In this document: positions 1 to 9,002 of the stretch, in pieces
Layout: each line of letters opens with the position of its first letter
How positions within the stretch are numbered: the first letter of the stretch is position 1
Assembly (NCBI RefSeq): GCF_022179325.1
Contig: NZ_BPQQ01000015.1
Location: forward strand, 1-64,000
Source of the DNA: Methylobacterium isbiliense
GTDB lineage: Bacteria; Pseudomonadota; Alphaproteobacteria; Rhizobiales; Beijerinckiaceae
Reading direction: 5' to 3'
Length of the DNA stretch: 64,000 bases
Notes under the pieces: model-generated
Told to the model about the DNA's origin: nothing
Databases searched by the model: none
What the model saw: only the letters and a program-made list of their open reading frames with translations
Translations under genes and position numbers: made by a program

Positions 1-645
1 ACGCATGCGGGGGCGTTCGACCTGGCGTATCTGTGCTGCCTGCCGAACATGGTGGTGATGGCGGCGGCCGACGAGGCGGAGCTGGTGCACATGGTGGCGA
101 CGGCGCACGCGCACGATGCCGGGCCGATCGCGTTCCGCTACCCGCGGGGCGAGGGCGTGGGTGTGGAGCTGCCGGAGCGGGGCGAGGTGCTGGCGATCGG
201 GCGCGGGCGGGTGGTGCGGCGGCCCGAGGGGGCGCGAGTGGCGCTGGTGAGCTTGGGCACGCGTCTGGCGGAGGCGCTGAAGGCGGCGGAGCGCCTGGGC
301 GAGGACGGGATCGGAGTGACGGTGGCGGATGCGCGGTTTGCCAAGCCGCTGGACGAGGATCTGCTCCTGGACCTTGCGGGGAGCCACGAGGTTCTGGTGA
401 CGCTGGAGGAGGGCTCGACGGGAGGGTTCGGGGCTCTGGTGCTGCATCTTTTGTCGGCGCGGGGCGCTCTGGACGGGGGGAGCGTGCGGGTGCGGACGCT
501 GACGCTGCCGGACGCGTACCAGGACCACGACACGCCGGAGCGGATGTACGCGCAGGCGGGGCTGGACGCGCCGGCCATCGTCAAGACCGTCCGCGACCTC
601 CTCCCCGCGCAGCAGGCCAAGCGCACCCACCTGCGCCGCGCCTGA
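1..645 (+). CDS. dxs: 1-deoxy-D-xylulose-5-phosphate synthase, C-terminal part
   Basis: This is the 3' end of dxs; the 5' part lies outside the window and the reading frame is open from base 1. DXS condenses pyruvate and glyceraldehyde-3-phosphate with thiamine diphosphate, the first step of the MEP isoprenoid pathway, in the cytoplasm. The visible 214 residues cover the end of the pyrimidine-binding domain (FRYPRG at about residues 44-49) and the transketolase C-terminal domain, with the typical [12 protein letters not shown] stretch near residue 133. It ends with TGA 128 bp before hpnA on the same strand, so isoprenoid supply is tied to the hopanoid genes. Whether the missing N-terminus is intact cannot be judged. 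Confidence 0.95.
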   Translation, partial: THAGAFDLAYLCCLPNMVVMAAADEAELVHMVATAHAHDAGPIAFRYPRGEGVGVELPERGEVLAIGRGRVVRRPEGARVALVSLGTRLAEALKAAERLGEDGIGVTVADARFAKPLDEDLLLDLAGSHEVLVTLEEGSTGGFGALVLHLLSARGALDGGSVRVRTLTLPDAYQDHDTPERMYAQAGLDAPAIVKTVRDLLPAQQAKRTHLRRA

Positions 646-651
646 GCGGCG

Positions 652-721
652 GGCGGGCCTGAGCCCGCCTTGCCGCTGAGGCTCCGGAATGGCAGAAGCG
701 GCGGGCACTTGCGCCCGCCGC
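652..721. terminator. Two GC-rich hairpins between dxs and hpnA
   Basis: Two perfect inverted repeats follow the dxs stop codon: GGCGGGC/GCCCGCC (652-658 and 663-669, 4-nt loop) and GCGGCGGGC/GCCCGCCGC (698-706 and 713-721, 6-nt loop). Neither is followed by a T-run, so they look like attenuating or mRNA-stabilising hairpins rather than full intrinsic terminators. The second lies between two possible hpnA starts and argues for the downstream one. Confidence 0.4.
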
Positions 722-772
722 CCATCCCTGTTCGTCGCCCGCGCGACGGTGATCCTGGACAACCCCGTGAGC

Positions 773-1810
773 ATGATCGAGGCGTCGGACCGCACCCTGT
801 CTGAAGCCCGGCCGGAGGTCGGCCCGGTGCTGATCACCGGCGCGAGCGGATTCCTCGGGCCGGCGCTGGTCGACGTCTTCCGCGCTGCCGGCTTCCCGGT
901 GCGCATCCTCGTGCGCGCGACGAGCCCGCGCACCAACCTGACATGGCCGGACGTCGAGGTGGCCGAGGGCGACATGCGCGACCCCGCCGCCGTCGCCGCG
1001 GCGATGCGGGGCATGCGCTACCTCGTGCACGCCGCCGCCGATTACCGTCTCTGGGCACCCGACCCGGAGGAGATCGTGCGCACCAACCGCGACGGCACCC
1101 GGGTGCTGATGCAGGCGGCGCTCAAGGAGGGCCTGGAGCGGGTCGTCTACACATCGAGCGTCGCGACGATCCGGCCGCACGACGACGGCACGCCCGCCGA
1201 CGAGACCCGCCCGCTCACCCCCGAGACCGCCATCGGCGCCTACAAGCGCAGCAAGGTCGTGGCCGAGCGCGTGGTCGAGGAGATGGTGGCGCGCGAGCGC
1301 CTGCCCGCCGTGATCGTCAATCCCTCGACGCCGATCGGCCCCCGCGACGTGAAGCCGACCCCGACCGGACGCATCATCGTCGAGGCGGCGAACGGGAAGA
1401 TGCCGGCCTTCGTCGATACCGGGCTCAACCTCGCCCACGTGGACGACGTGGCGGCCGGCCACCTGCTGGCGCTGCGGCGCGGGCGCATCGGCGAGCGCTA
1501 CATCCTGGGCGGCGAGAACGTGCTCCTGTCGCAGATGCTCGCCGACATCGCCGGGATCGTGGGCCGCCGGGCGCCGACGCTGCGCCTGCCCCGGGCGGCG
1601 GTCTATCCGGTGGCCGTGATCTCGGAACTTGCCGCCCGCGTCACCGGCAAGGCGCCGCTCGCCACCCTCGACGGGATCCGGATGTCCCGCTACCGGATGT
1701 TCTTCTCCGACGCCAAGGCACGGGCCGAACTCGGCTACGCCGCGCGGCCCTACCGCGAGGGCCTGCGGGATGCCGTCACGTGGTTCCGCCAGGCGGGGTT
1801 CGTGCGATGA
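773..1810 (+). CDS. hpnA: Hopanoid-associated sugar epimerase / NAD-dependent dehydrogenase HpnA
   Basis: Extended short-chain dehydrogenase/reductase of about 345 residues. The Rossmann motif TGASGFLG is near residue 25, and the catalytic YxxxK appears as YKRSK (the K, R, S and K of GAYKRSKVVAE) near residue 160. The HpnA family is genetically linked to hopanoid clusters; its substrate is thought to be a hopanoid side chain, but this remains inference. I chose the ATG at 773 (MIEASDR) over the one at 689 because the upstream version adds 28 unconserved residues and runs through a perfect hairpin. The stop is followed 53 bp later by hpnC, in an operon with hpnC, hpnD, hpnE and shc. Confidence 0.9.
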   Translation: MIEASDRTLSEARPEVGPVLITGASGFLGPALVDVFRAAGFPVRILVRATSPRTNLTWPDVEVAEGDMRDPAAVAAAMRGMRYLVHAAADYRLWAPDPEEIVRTNRDGTRVLMQAALKEGLERVVYTSSVATIRPHDDGTPADETRPLTPETAIGAYKRSKVVAERVVEEMVARERLPAVIVNPSTPIGPRDVKPTPTGRIIVEAANGKMPAFVDTGLNLAHVDDVAAGHLLALRRGRIGERYILGGENVLLSQMLADIAGIVGRRAPTLRLPRAAVYPVAVISELAARVTGKAPLATLDGIRMSRYRMFFSDAKARAELGYAARPYREGLRDAVTWFRQAGFVR

Positions 1811-1863
1811 CGGCGCCCGATCTCGACGCACGCCGGCACCACGGCCCTGAAGGGACGCCCATC

Positions 1864-2748
1864 ATGACCACCGCGACCGAGGCGCGCTCCGGCAAGTCGC
1901 ACCGCGACGAGAACTTTCCGGTCGCGTCGCACCTGATCCATCCGCGCCACCGCGGGCCGATCCTGGCCTTCTACACCTTCGTGCGCGCGGGCGACGACGT
2001 GGCCGACAACCCGGGCCTCACCCCGGAGCGCAAGATCGCCCTCCTCGACGGCCTCGCGGACGCGCTGACCGGGGCCGGCGCGGCCGATCCCGAGGCCGCC
2101 CCGCTCAAGGCGGCCCTGGCCGAGCGGGGGCTTGCGCCGCGCCACGCCCTCGAGCTCCTCGACGCCTTCCGGATGGACGCCCGGAAGTCCCGCTACGCCG
2201 ATTTCGATGAGCTGATGCACTATTGCCGCTACTCGGCGATGCCGGTCGGGCGCTTCGTCCTCGACGTGCACGGCGAGGATCCGGCCGCGACCTGGGCGGC
2301 CTCGGACGCGATCTGCGCGGCGCTCCAGATCATCAACCACCTGCAGGATTGCGGGAAGGACTACGCCCAGCTCGACCGGGTCTACCTGCCCGCCGACCTG
2401 CTCGCCACGCACGGCGTCGAGGTCGCCGCACTCGGGGCAGAGCGCGCCTCGCCGGCCCTGCGTGCGGTGATCGGCACCCTGGCGCATCGTTGCCTCGACC
2501 TCCTGCACGAGGGCCGGGCGCTGCCCGACCTGATCGAGGACACCCGGCTCGCCATGGAGATCGCGGCGATCCACCGCCTCGCGGTGCTGCTCGCCCGCGG
2601 CCTGACCGCCCGCGACCCCCTGAGCGAGCCCGTGCACCACGGCAAGGCCGCCTTCGCGCTGACGGCGCTCGCCGCTGCGGGCGCCAGCCTCGCGCGCCGG
2701 CCCTTCCGGCGCCGCCACGCCCCCCGCATCCGCGGAGCCCGGCCGTGA
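1864..2748 (+). CDS. hpnC: Hydroxysqualene synthase HpnC (trans-prenyltransferase)
   Basis: Member of the squalene/phytoene synthase fold, 294 residues. In the HpnCDE route HpnD makes presqualene diphosphate from two farnesyl diphosphates and HpnC converts it to hydroxysqualene. The first aspartate-rich motif DDVAD spans residues 44-48 and the second, NHLQDCGKD, residues 158-166, so both metal-binding sites are intact. The start at 1864 has a good ribosome site (GAAGGGA about 8 nt upstream). An in-frame ATG at 1807 overlapping the hpnA stop is possible but poorly primed. The stop TGA overlaps the GTG start of hpnD, indicating translational coupling. Confidence 0.92.
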   Translation: MTTATEARSGKSHRDENFPVASHLIHPRHRGPILAFYTFVRAGDDVADNPGLTPERKIALLDGLADALTGAGAADPEAAPLKAALAERGLAPRHALELLDAFRMDARKSRYADFDELMHYCRYSAMPVGRFVLDVHGEDPAATWAASDAICAALQIINHLQDCGKDYAQLDRVYLPADLLATHGVEVAALGAERASPALRAVIGTLAHRCLDLLHEGRALPDLIEDTRLAMEIAAIHRLAVLLARGLTARDPLSEPVHHGKAAFALTALAAAGASLARRPFRRRHAPRIRGARP

Positions 2749-3590
2749 CCGCGCTCGCCGCCCCCTCGCCCGCCGCCGAGGCGCCCGCCCTGCCCGCCGC
2801 GGGCTCCTCCTTCTACGCGGCCATGCGGCTGCTGCCGGCCGCCCAGCGCGACGCGATGTACGCGGTCTACGCCTTCTGCCGGGCGGTCGACGACGTCGCC
2901 GACGACGGCGGCGCCCGGGAGGTGCGGGCGGCCGAACTCGACCGCTGGCGCGCCGACATCGACGCCCTCTATGCCGGGAATCCCCCGCCCCGCACGCGGC
3001 CGCTCGTGGAGCCGGTGCGGCGCTACGGCCTGCGGCGCGAGGACTTCCAGGCGGTCATCGACGGCATGGCGATGGATGCCGAGGCCGATATCGTCGCGCC
3101 CGACGCCGCGACTCTCGACCTGTACTGCGACCGGGTCGCGAGCGCGGTCGGGCGCCTGTCGGTGCGGATCTTCGGCATGGCCGAGGGGCCGGGCCGGGAG
3201 CTCGCCCACCATCTCGGCCGGGCGCTGCAGCTCACCAACATCCTGCGCGACATCGACGAGGACGCGGCGCGCGGGCGCCTCTACCTGCCGCGCGAGCGGC
3301 TCGCCGGGATCGGCCTCGACCGGCCGACGCCCGAGGCGGCCCTGCGCCACCCGCGTCTCGGCGAGGTCTGCGCGGCGCTGGCGGCGGAGGCGGACGCGCA
3401 TTACCGCGCCTCCTGGCGGATCATCGCGGCTGCACCCCGCCGGGCCACCAAGGCGCCGCGGATCATGGCGGCGGCCTACCGGCTGATCCTCGACGGGCTC
3501 CTGGCGCGCGGCTGGGCCGCCCCCCGCGCGCGCGTGAAGCCGGGCAAGCTGAAGCTCGCCGGCGTCCTCCTGCGGCACGGGATCGTGTGA
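2745..3590 (+). CDS. hpnD: Presqualene diphosphate synthase HpnD
   Basis: Squalene/phytoene synthase family protein of 281 residues that condenses two farnesyl diphosphates to presqualene diphosphate. Both Asp-rich motifs are seen: DDVADD at residues 49-54 and NILRDIDED near residue 165. The DxxxD spacing and the YAFCRAVDD lead-in are typical of HpnD. It starts at a GTG whose last two bases are part of the hpnC TGA (GTGA overlap) and ends in TGATG with hpnE, so the three genes hpnC-hpnD-hpnE are tightly coupled. No alternative function is likely. Confidence 0.93.
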   Translation: MTALAAPSPAAEAPALPAAGSSFYAAMRLLPAAQRDAMYAVYAFCRAVDDVADDGGAREVRAAELDRWRADIDALYAGNPPPRTRPLVEPVRRYGLRREDFQAVIDGMAMDAEADIVAPDAATLDLYCDRVASAVGRLSVRIFGMAEGPGRELAHHLGRALQLTNILRDIDEDAARGRLYLPRERLAGIGLDRPTPEAALRHPRLGEVCAALAAEADAHYRASWRIIAAAPRRATKAPRIMAAAYRLILDGLLARGWAAPRARVKPGKLKLAGVLLRHGIV

Positions 3591-4867
3591 TGACCGGAAC
3601 CGTCCATGTGGTGGGAGCGGGCCTCGCGGGGCTCTCGGCGGCGGTGCGCCTCGTCGAGGCCGGACGGCGCGTGATCGTGCACGAGGCCGCCAAGCAGGCG
3701 GGCGGGCGCTGCCGCTCCTACTTCGACCCCGCGCTCGGGCTCACCATCGACAACGGCAACCACCTGCTGCTCTCGGGCAACCGCGACGCCCTCGACTTCC
3801 TCGCCGCCGTCGGCGCCCCGGCGGACGCGCTGACCGGGCCGGCGGAGGCCGCCTTCCCGTTCGCGGATCTCGACACCGGCGAGCGCTGGACCCTGCGGCC
3901 CAATGCCGGCCGGCTGCCCTGGTGGGTGCTCGATGCCCGCCGCCGCGTGCCCGGCAGCCGCGCCCGCGACTACCTCGCCCCGCTCGGCCTCTTCCGGGCG
4001 GGCGGGCGCGCCGCCACCATCGGCGAGAGCATGGCCTGCGAGGGCCTGCTGTGGGAGCGGCTCTGGCACCCGGTGCTGCTCGCCGCCCTCAACACCGAGC
4101 CGCGCGAGAGCGATGCGGGCCTCGCCGCCGCGATCCTGCGCGAGACGCTGGGCGCGGGCGGCCGCGCCTGCCGGCCGCTCGTGGCGGTGGCGGGGCTCTC
4201 GGCCGCCTTCGTGGATCCGGCCCTGCGCCACCTCGCGCAGCGGGGCGCGGATATCCGCTTCGGCCGCCGCCTGCGCGCCCTCGACCGCACGGGCTCCGCC
4301 GTCGCGCGGCTCGACTTCGGCGACGCCCCCGAGACCCTCGGGCCGGACGACGCCGTCGTCCTGGCGCTGCCCGCCTGGGTCGCCGCCGACCTGATCCCGG
4401 GCCTCGCCGTGCCGCAGGCGCACCGCTCGATCGTCAACGCGCATTTCGCGGTGGCGCCGCCGCCGGGCACCCCCCTGCTCCTGGGCGTGGTCGGCGGAGT
4501 GACCGAGTGGCTGTTCGCCTATCCGGACCGGCTCTCAGTGACCATCAGCGGCGCCGACCGGCTGCTCGACGTGCCCCGCGAGGATCTCGCCCAAACAATC
4601 TGGGGCGAGGTCGCCCGCCTCACCGGGCAGGAGGGCGCGCCGCTGCCGCGTTGGCAGATCGTCAAGGAGAAGCGCGCCACCTTCGCGGCGACGCCGCAGG
4701 AGGCCGCGCGTCGCCCGGGTGCGCGCACGCACCTCGCCAATCTCGCACTTGCGGGAGATTGGACCGCGACGGGCTTGCCCTCGACCATCGAGGGCGCGAT
4801 CCGGTCCGGCGCGACGGCGGCCTCGGTCGTCGTGGAGGACAAGGCAGCCCTGCGCGGAGCCGCTTGA
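3590..4867 (+). CDS. hpnE: Squalene-forming FAD-dependent oxidoreductase HpnE
   Basis: Amine-oxidase-like flavoprotein of 425 residues that reduces hydroxysqualene to squalene, completing the three-gene squalene route. The N-terminal dinucleotide-binding motif GAGLAGLSAA (about residues 8-17) and the following HEAAKQAGGRC segment form the FAD site; the C-terminal LALAGDWTATGLPSTIEGAI is the second FAD-contacting motif. The ATG at 3590 overlaps the TGA of hpnD by one base; a GTG three bases upstream (3587) is an alternative start that adds one residue. It is followed 96 bp later by squalene-hopene cyclase, the next enzyme in the pathway. Confidence 0.93.
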   Translation: MTGTVHVVGAGLAGLSAAVRLVEAGRRVIVHEAAKQAGGRCRSYFDPALGLTIDNGNHLLLSGNRDALDFLAAVGAPADALTGPAEAAFPFADLDTGERWTLRPNAGRLPWWVLDARRRVPGSRARDYLAPLGLFRAGGRAATIGESMACEGLLWERLWHPVLLAALNTEPRESDAGLAAAILRETLGAGGRACRPLVAVAGLSAAFVDPALRHLAQRGADIRFGRRLRALDRTGSAVARLDFGDAPETLGPDDAVVLALPAWVAADLIPGLAVPQAHRSIVNAHFAVAPPPGTPLLLGVVGGVTEWLFAYPDRLSVTISGADRLLDVPREDLAQTIWGEVARLTGQEGAPLPRWQIVKEKRATFAATPQEAARRPGARTHLANLALAGDWTATGLPSTIEGAIRSGATAASVVVEDKAALRGAA

Positions 4868-4963
4868 CGGGCCGCCCGCGCGGAGGGAACAGCTTGGGCG
4901 GTGCGGCGATTTTTGCATCGCCGCGAATCAGGGGACGCAGCGGCGGCGCAGCGGGCCGCCCGG

Positions 4964-6982
4964 ATGAAGGAAGGTGGGACGAAAGTGGGCAAGGTCGAGA
5001 CGCTGCACCGCATGAGCACGCAGGGCATCACTCTGGAGGATGTCGAGCGGCGCGTGTCGCTCGCCGCGCGGGGCCTGCAGAAGCTCGTCCAGCCCGACGG
5101 CCACTGGTGCTTCGAGCTGGAGGCCGACGCGACCATCCCGTCCGAGTACATCCTCTACCATCACTTCCGCGCCTCGATCCCGCCGGCGGAGCTGGAAGCC
5201 AAGATCGCCAACTACCTGCGCCGCACGCAGAGCGACGCCCATGACGGCTGGTCCCTCGTCCACGAGGGGCCCTTCGACATGAGCGCCAGCGTCAAGGCGT
5301 ACTTCGCCCTCAAGATGATCGGCGACTCGGTCGAGGCGCCGCACATGCGCCGCGCCCGCGACGCCATCCTGAGCCGGGGCGGCGCGGCGCACGCCAACGT
5401 CTTCACCCGCACCCTGCTCGCGCTCTACGGCGAGGTGCCCTGGACCGCCGTGCCGGTGATGCCGGTCGAGGTCATGCTGCTGCCGCGGTGGTTCCCGTTC
5501 CACCTCGACAAGGTGTCCTACTGGGCCCGCACCGTGATGGTGCCGCTGTTCGTGCTGCAGGCCAAGAAGCCGCGGGCGAGGAACCCGCGCGGGATCGGCA
5601 TGCAGGAGCTGTTCGTGGAGCCGCCCGAGCAGGTGAAGCGCTGGCCGGCCGGCCCGCAGGAGGCCTCGCCGTGGCGGCCGGTCTTCGCCGCCATCGACGC
5701 GGTGCTCCAGAAGGTCGAGGGCGCCTTCCCGGCGGGCTCGCGCGCGCGCGCCATCGACAAGGCGGTGGCCTTCGTGAGCGAGCGCCTGAACGGTGAGGAC
5801 GGCCTCGGCGCCATCTTCCCGGCGATGACGAACTCGGTGCTGATGTACGAGGCGCTAGGCTATCCCGAGGATCATCCCCTGGTGGCCACGGCCCGCTCGG
5901 CGGTGGAGAAGCTCGTCACCGTCAAGGAGCACGAGGCCTACGTGCAGCCCTGCCTGTCCCCGGTCTGGGACACGGCGCTCGCCGCCCACGCCCTGATGGA
6001 GGCCGGCGGCCCGGAGGCCGAGCGGCACGCCAAGCGCGCCCTCGACTGGCTCAAGCCCCTGCAGGTGCTCGACGTCAAGGGCGACTGGGCGGCCGCCAAG
6101 CCGGACGTGCGGCCGGGCGGCTGGGCCTTCCAGTACGCCAACCCGCATTACCCGGACCTCGACGACACCGCCGTGGTGGTGATGGCGATGGACCGCGCCC
6201 AGGCGCGGGGCGAGCCCCGGAAGGGCGCGGGCGCGCCCGATTACGACCAGTCGATCGCCCGGGCGCGCGAGTGGGTCGAGGGGCTGCAGAGCCGCGACGG
6301 CGGCTGGGCGGCCTTCGACGCCGACAACACCTACCACTACCTCAACTACATCCCGTTCTCCGACCACGGCGCGCTGCTCGATCCACCCACCGCCGACGTG
6401 ACGGCGCGCTGCGTCTCGATGCTGGCGCAGCTCGGCGAGACCGCGGAGACGAGCCCGGCGCTCGCCCGCGGCATCGCCTACCTGCTCGCCGACCAAGAGC
6501 CGGACGGCAGCTGGTACGGCCGCTGGGGCATGAACTACATCTACGGCACGTGGTCGGCGCTCTGCGCCCTCAACGCGGCCGGGGTCGACCCGGCCTCCGA
6601 GCCGGTGCGGCGGGCGGTGGGCTGGCTCACCGGGATCCAGAACCCGGACGGCGGCTGGGGCGAGGACGCGGCGAGCTACGCGCTCGACTACCGCGGCTAC
6701 GAGCGGGCGCCGAGCACCGCCTCGCAGACCGCCTGGGCGCTGATCGCCCTCATGGCGGCGGGCGAGGCCGACAACCCGGCGGTGGAGCGGGGCATCAACT
6801 ACCTCGCCCGCACGCAGGGGCCGGACGGGCTGTGGGCGGAGGACCGCTACACCGCGACCGGGTTCCCGCGGGTGTTCTACCTGCGCTACCACGGCTACGC
6901 GAAGTTCTTCCCGCTCTGGGCGATGGCGCGCTACCGCAACCTGCAGCGGGGCAACAGCCGGCGCGTCGCGGTCGGCATGTAG
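4964..6982 (+). CDS. shc: Squalene-hopene cyclase
   Basis: Monotopic membrane cyclase (672 residues) that folds squalene into hopene or hopanol, the committed step of hopanoid synthesis. The acid motif DxDD reads D398-L-D400-D401, and several QW-type repeats (for example QSRDGGWAAFD, QEPDGSWYGRWG, QNPDGGWGED, QGPDGLWAED) space the C-terminal barrel. The ATG at 4964 (MKEGGTKV) gives the expected N-terminus; reading from 4901 adds an arginine-rich tail without support. It stands between hpnE and an LLM-class oxidoreductase. The gene is also called hpnF. Confidence 0.96.
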   Translation: MKEGGTKVGKVETLHRMSTQGITLEDVERRVSLAARGLQKLVQPDGHWCFELEADATIPSEYILYHHFRASIPPAELEAKIANYLRRTQSDAHDGWSLVHEGPFDMSASVKAYFALKMIGDSVEAPHMRRARDAILSRGGAAHANVFTRTLLALYGEVPWTAVPVMPVEVMLLPRWFPFHLDKVSYWARTVMVPLFVLQAKKPRARNPRGIGMQELFVEPPEQVKRWPAGPQEASPWRPVFAAIDAVLQKVEGAFPAGSRARAIDKAVAFVSERLNGEDGLGAIFPAMTNSVLMYEALGYPEDHPLVATARSAVEKLVTVKEHEAYVQPCLSPVWDTALAAHALMEAGGPEAERHAKRALDWLKPLQVLDVKGDWAAAKPDVRPGGWAFQYANPHYPDLDDTAVVVMAMDRAQARGEPRKGAGAPDYDQSIARAREWVEGLQSRDGGWAAFDADNTYHYLNYIPFSDHGALLDPPTADVTARCVSMLAQLGETAETSPALARGIAYLLADQEPDGSWYGRWGMNYIYGTWSALCALNAAGVDPASEPVRRAVGWLTGIQNPDGGWGEDAASYALDYRGYERAPSTASQTAWALIALMAAGEADNPAVERGINYLARTQGPDGLWAEDRYTATGFPRVFYLRYHGYAKFFPLWAMARYRNLQRGNSRRVAVGM

Positions 6983-7053
6983 GCCGGACATCCTGCCGCA
7001 CGTGCCTTGCGCGCGCGCCGGGCATTGGAAGGGCGCCGGCGCAGGATGCCTCG

Positions 7054-8085
7054 ATGACGCTCTACAGCTACCACGCCTCGCACGAGCAGGTCGCGCCGCG
7101 CGATCTGCTCGGCTTCGTGCAGCGCGCCGAACAGGCCGGCTTCGACGCGGCCTTCTCCTCCGACCATCTCCAGCCCTGGTCGTCGGCGCAGGGGCAGTCG
7201 GGCTTCGCCTGGGCGTGGCTCGGCGCCGCCCTCCAGGCGACGCAGCGCCTGACCTTCGGGATCATCACCGTGCCGGGCGGCTGGCGCTATCAGCCGGCGG
7301 TGCTGGCCCAAGCCGTGGCGACGCTCGGCCAGATGTATCCCGGCCGCCTGCCCTGGGTGGCGCTCGGCAGCGGGCAGGCGATGAACGAGCACGTCACCGG
7401 CCTGCCCTGGCCCGACAAGGCCGAGCGCAACGCGCGCCTGCGCGAAGGGGCCGAGATCATGCGGGCCCTGCTGGCGGGCGAGACCGTGACGCACCGGGGC
7501 CGCGTCTCGGCCGTCGAGGCGAAGGTCTGGTCGCGCCCGGAGACCCCCACCCGCCTCGTGGGCGCCGCCACCACGCCCGAGACCGCGGCGTGGCTCGGCA
7601 CCTGGGCGGACGGCCTGCTGACCGTGGGCTGCCGGCCGGACGCGCTAGCGCGCATCGTCGAGGCCTTCCGGGAGAACGGCGGGGCCGACAAGCCGATCTT
7701 CCTGAAGTTCGATCTCAGCTACGCCCCCGACCCCGACGAGGCCCTGCACCAGGCGCACGCGCAATGGCGCTTCAACCAGATCGGCAGCCCGGCCGCCTGG
7801 GAGCTGCGCGGCCCGGCGGAGTTCGAGGCCGCCGCCCGCTTCGTGCGCCCCGAGGACATGCACGCGCAGGTGCTCGTCTCCGGCGATCTCCCGGCGATCA
7901 TCGACCGCATCGCCGCCTGCGCGGCGCTGGGCTTCGACAGCATCGACCTGCATCAGGTCGGCGGCAGTCAGCCCGCCTTCATCGACCTGTTCGGCGAGCG
8001 CGTGCTGCCGGCCCTGCGGGCGCGCAAGGCGCCGGCCGCGGATTTCGACCCCACCGCCGTGATGCCGGCGGCGCGGGCCGGATAG
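7054..8085 (+). CDS. LLM-class flavin-dependent oxidoreductase (TIGR03885-like)
   Basis: Luciferase-like (beta/alpha)8-barrel monooxygenase fold, 343 residues. The N-terminal YHASHEQ, the SSDHLQPWSSAQGQSGFAW region (residues 35-53) and ALGSGQAMNEH match the family described as probable non-F420 flavin oxidoreductases, as I recall it. It starts at an ATG 71 bp after shc and runs in the same direction as the hopanoid operon, ahead of hpnG. No role in hopanoid chemistry is established for this family. Co-transcription is plausible, so it may oxidise a hopanoid or isoprenoid intermediate, or it may simply be a passenger gene. The substrate is unknown. Confidence 0.8.
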   Translation: MTLYSYHASHEQVAPRDLLGFVQRAEQAGFDAAFSSDHLQPWSSAQGQSGFAWAWLGAALQATQRLTFGIITVPGGWRYQPAVLAQAVATLGQMYPGRLPWVALGSGQAMNEHVTGLPWPDKAERNARLREGAEIMRALLAGETVTHRGRVSAVEAKVWSRPETPTRLVGAATTPETAAWLGTWADGLLTVGCRPDALARIVEAFRENGGADKPIFLKFDLSYAPDPDEALHQAHAQWRFNQIGSPAAWELRGPAEFEAAARFVRPEDMHAQVLVSGDLPAIIDRIAACAALGFDSIDLHQVGGSQPAFIDLFGERVLPALRARKAPAADFDPTAVMPAARAG

Positions 8086-8261
8086 GCAGGTCGCCGTATC
8101 CCTGAGGTGGAGCTGCGGTCTGGAGGGCGGGCACCCGCCCGCGCGACCCAACCCCGCTCGTCGTGGCCAAGCCGCCACAGAGCGGCCATACACGCCCTGG
8201 TATGAGGACTGCATGCGGCACGCCTTGCGTCCCGCCCCTGCCCTCCAGACAGGCCGCCAGC

Positions 8262-9002
8262 ATGATCGTCGTCGAGGACACCGCCGGCCCCTCCGGACCG
8301 CATCCCGTTCTGGCCGTGACGGGGCTCGCCCGCGAGGCCCGGCTCGCCGCCGGCCCGGGGGTGGCCACCGTGGGCGCGGGCGGCAACCCGGCGCGGCTGC
8401 GGGAGGTGCTGGGCGCGCGCACCCCGCCCGGCTGCCGGGCGGTGATGAGCATCGGGATCGCGGGCGGGCTCGATCCGGCGCTCGTGCCCGGGGACGTGGT
8501 GGTGGCGAGCGGGGTGGTGACGGCGGGCGGGCGGCGCGGCGCGCACCCGGACGTGGTGGCGGCGCTGGCGCACCGCCTCGCCGATGGTCCGTTCCGGGTG
8601 GTGCGGGCGGATCTGGCGGGCGTGGATGCGGCCGTGCTCTCGCCCCACGCCAAGGCGGCGCTCCACGCCGCCACGGGCGCGGCGGCCGTCGACATGGAAT
8701 CGCACGTGGCCGCCGCCTTCGCGGACGGGCACGGCCTGCCGTTCTGCGCCGTGCGGGTGGTGTGCGACCCCGCCGACCGGGCGCTGCCCGCCGCGATCGC
8801 CAAGGCCCTGAAGCCGAACGGCGAGCCCGACCTGCTCGCCGTCCTGTCGGCGCTGGCGCGCCGGTCCGCCAAGGTGGGCGGGCTGGTGCGCCTCGCCCGC
8901 GATTCCTCGGCGGCCTTCGCCTCCCTAGGCCGCTGTCGCGCGCTTCTTGGCTTCGGCCTCGGCGTTCCGGATCTCGGAGAGCTTCTGCGCGACGTTGCGT
9001 GA
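8262..9002 (+). CDS. hpnG: Hopanoid-associated phosphorylase / nucleosidase HpnG
   Basis: Member of the purine-nucleoside phosphorylase/MTA nucleosidase fold, 246 residues. It removes adenine from adenosylhopane, made by HpnH, giving (phospho)ribosylhopane. Visible landmarks are SIGIAGGLDPALVPGDVV (glycine-rich loop, about residues 64-81) and VDMESHVAA near residue 144, where the Met-Glu pair binds ribose. The ATG at 8262 (MIVVED) is preferred; an upstream in-frame ATG at 8163 adds 33 unconserved residues. The 3' end overlaps the 3' end of hpnH on the opposite strand by 78 bp, so the C-terminal tail is antisense coding sequence. Confidence 0.88.
   Translation: MIVVEDTAGPSGPHPVLAVTGLAREARLAAGPGVATVGAGGNPARLREVLGARTPPGCRAVMSIGIAGGLDPALVPGDVVVASGVVTAGGRRGAHPDVVAALAHRLADGPFRVVRADLAGVDAAVLSPHAKAALHAATGAAAVDMESHVAAAFADGHGLPFCAVRVVCDPADRALPAAIAKALKPNGEPDLLAVLSALARRSAKVGGLVRLARDSSAAFASLGRCRALLGFGLGVPDLGELLRDVA

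Noticed and set aside
689-772. The upstream start of hpnA
   Set aside because: It adds 28 unconserved residues and passes through a perfect hairpin; the ATG at 773 gives the family length.
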